DNA of 5,334 nucleotides. It comes from DTU089 sp002440045 (GTDB taxonomy: Bacteria > Bacillota > Clostridia > Oscillospirales > Acutalibacteraceae). The translations under genes and the position numbers were made by a program. Shown here piece after piece: positions 5,164-5,334 of this stretch. Location of the stretch: positions 1-5,334 of the forward strand of contig CALABP010000076.1 in assembly GCA_937885695.1 (NCBI GenBank), written 5' to 3'. Under the pieces are notes generated by a model. The model was given only the letters and a program-made list of their open reading frames with translations. It did not search any database and was not told the origin of the DNA. The number at the start of each line of letters is the position of its first letter. The stretch's first letter is position 1.

Positions 5164-5334
5164 TAAGCATAAGAGGGTCGAACTCAGTCGCCCTAAAAGT
5201 TTTATTTTCCGTATCCTCGGGCGTTTTTCTCCTTGTAATACGAAAGTATAACTGCGTCGAAGAAACACCCGACTATGCGAAAACTAAAGCTTTTAGGGTG
5301 CTTCGCAGTTTTAAAATGTCATATTTTTGTCGGT
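5164..5334 (+). mobile_element. MITE-like element, partial copy B (cut by window edge)
   Basis: The first 171 bp align without gaps to 142-312 of copy A, with about 14 substitutions by hand count (roughly 92% identity). The last 39 aligned bases are identical. It starts at a TA dinucleotide (5164-5165), as copy A does. The right end and its inverted repeat lie beyond the window. Substitutions cluster at 5250-5253, on the right arm and flank of the GAAA-loop hairpin, whose core ATAC(GAAA)GTAT is kept. CACCC, GGGTG, TGCGAA and TTCGCA segments are all kept as well. It is in direct orientation relative to copy A and lies directly upstream of murG. Confidence 0.8.

Overview
The window is a piece of the division and cell-wall (dcw) cluster of a Gram-positive, clostridia-like bacterium (Bacillota; my inference is an Oscillospirales-type gut or anaerobe lineage). 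The reasons are the gene order murG-murA-ftsQ/divIB-ftsZ with no ftsA, strong GGAGG-type ribosome binding sites, sigma-A type promoters with extended -10 boxes, and the clostridial character of the FtsZ sequence. All four clear genes lie on the minus strand, so transcription runs from high to low coordinates.

Layout, in order of transcription. At 5164-5334 is the first 171 bp of a repeat element (copy B), cut by the window edge and ending only 21 bp before the murG start codon. Next come murG (5142-4030), murA (start best placed at 3963, ending at 2689) and ftsQ/divIB (2708-1752, overlapping murA by 20 bp). A 153-bp AT-rich gap carries a good sigma-A promoter (-35 at 1689-1684, -10 at 1666-1661), followed by ftsZ (1598-525). 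A strong intrinsic terminator (506-465) closes the cluster. A second good minus-strand promoter (467-439) overlaps the terminator T-tract and fires straight into a complete copy of the repeat element (copy A, 142-419). The last 141 bp hold an uncertain minus-strand reading frame and a 9-bp hairpin.

How the genes work together. MurA makes the first committed peptidoglycan precursor and MurG makes the last cytoplasmic one (lipid II). FtsQ/DivIB links the divisome across the membrane. FtsZ forms the cytokinetic ring that directs wall synthesis to midcell. The first three are tightly spaced and look co-transcribed; ftsZ has its own promoter, which would let its level be set separately.

The most unusual content is the repeat. 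Copy A is 278 bp and has 25-bp terminal inverted repeats (24/25 matching) bounded by TA dinucleotides. It has no credible protein and contains several possible RNA stems, including a C(GAAA)G tetraloop hairpin. Copy B matches it at about 157 of 171 positions with no indels and lies in the same orientation. This looks like a non-autonomous, MITE-like element that has landed in the 5' leader regions of two minus-strand transcription units, one of them murG.
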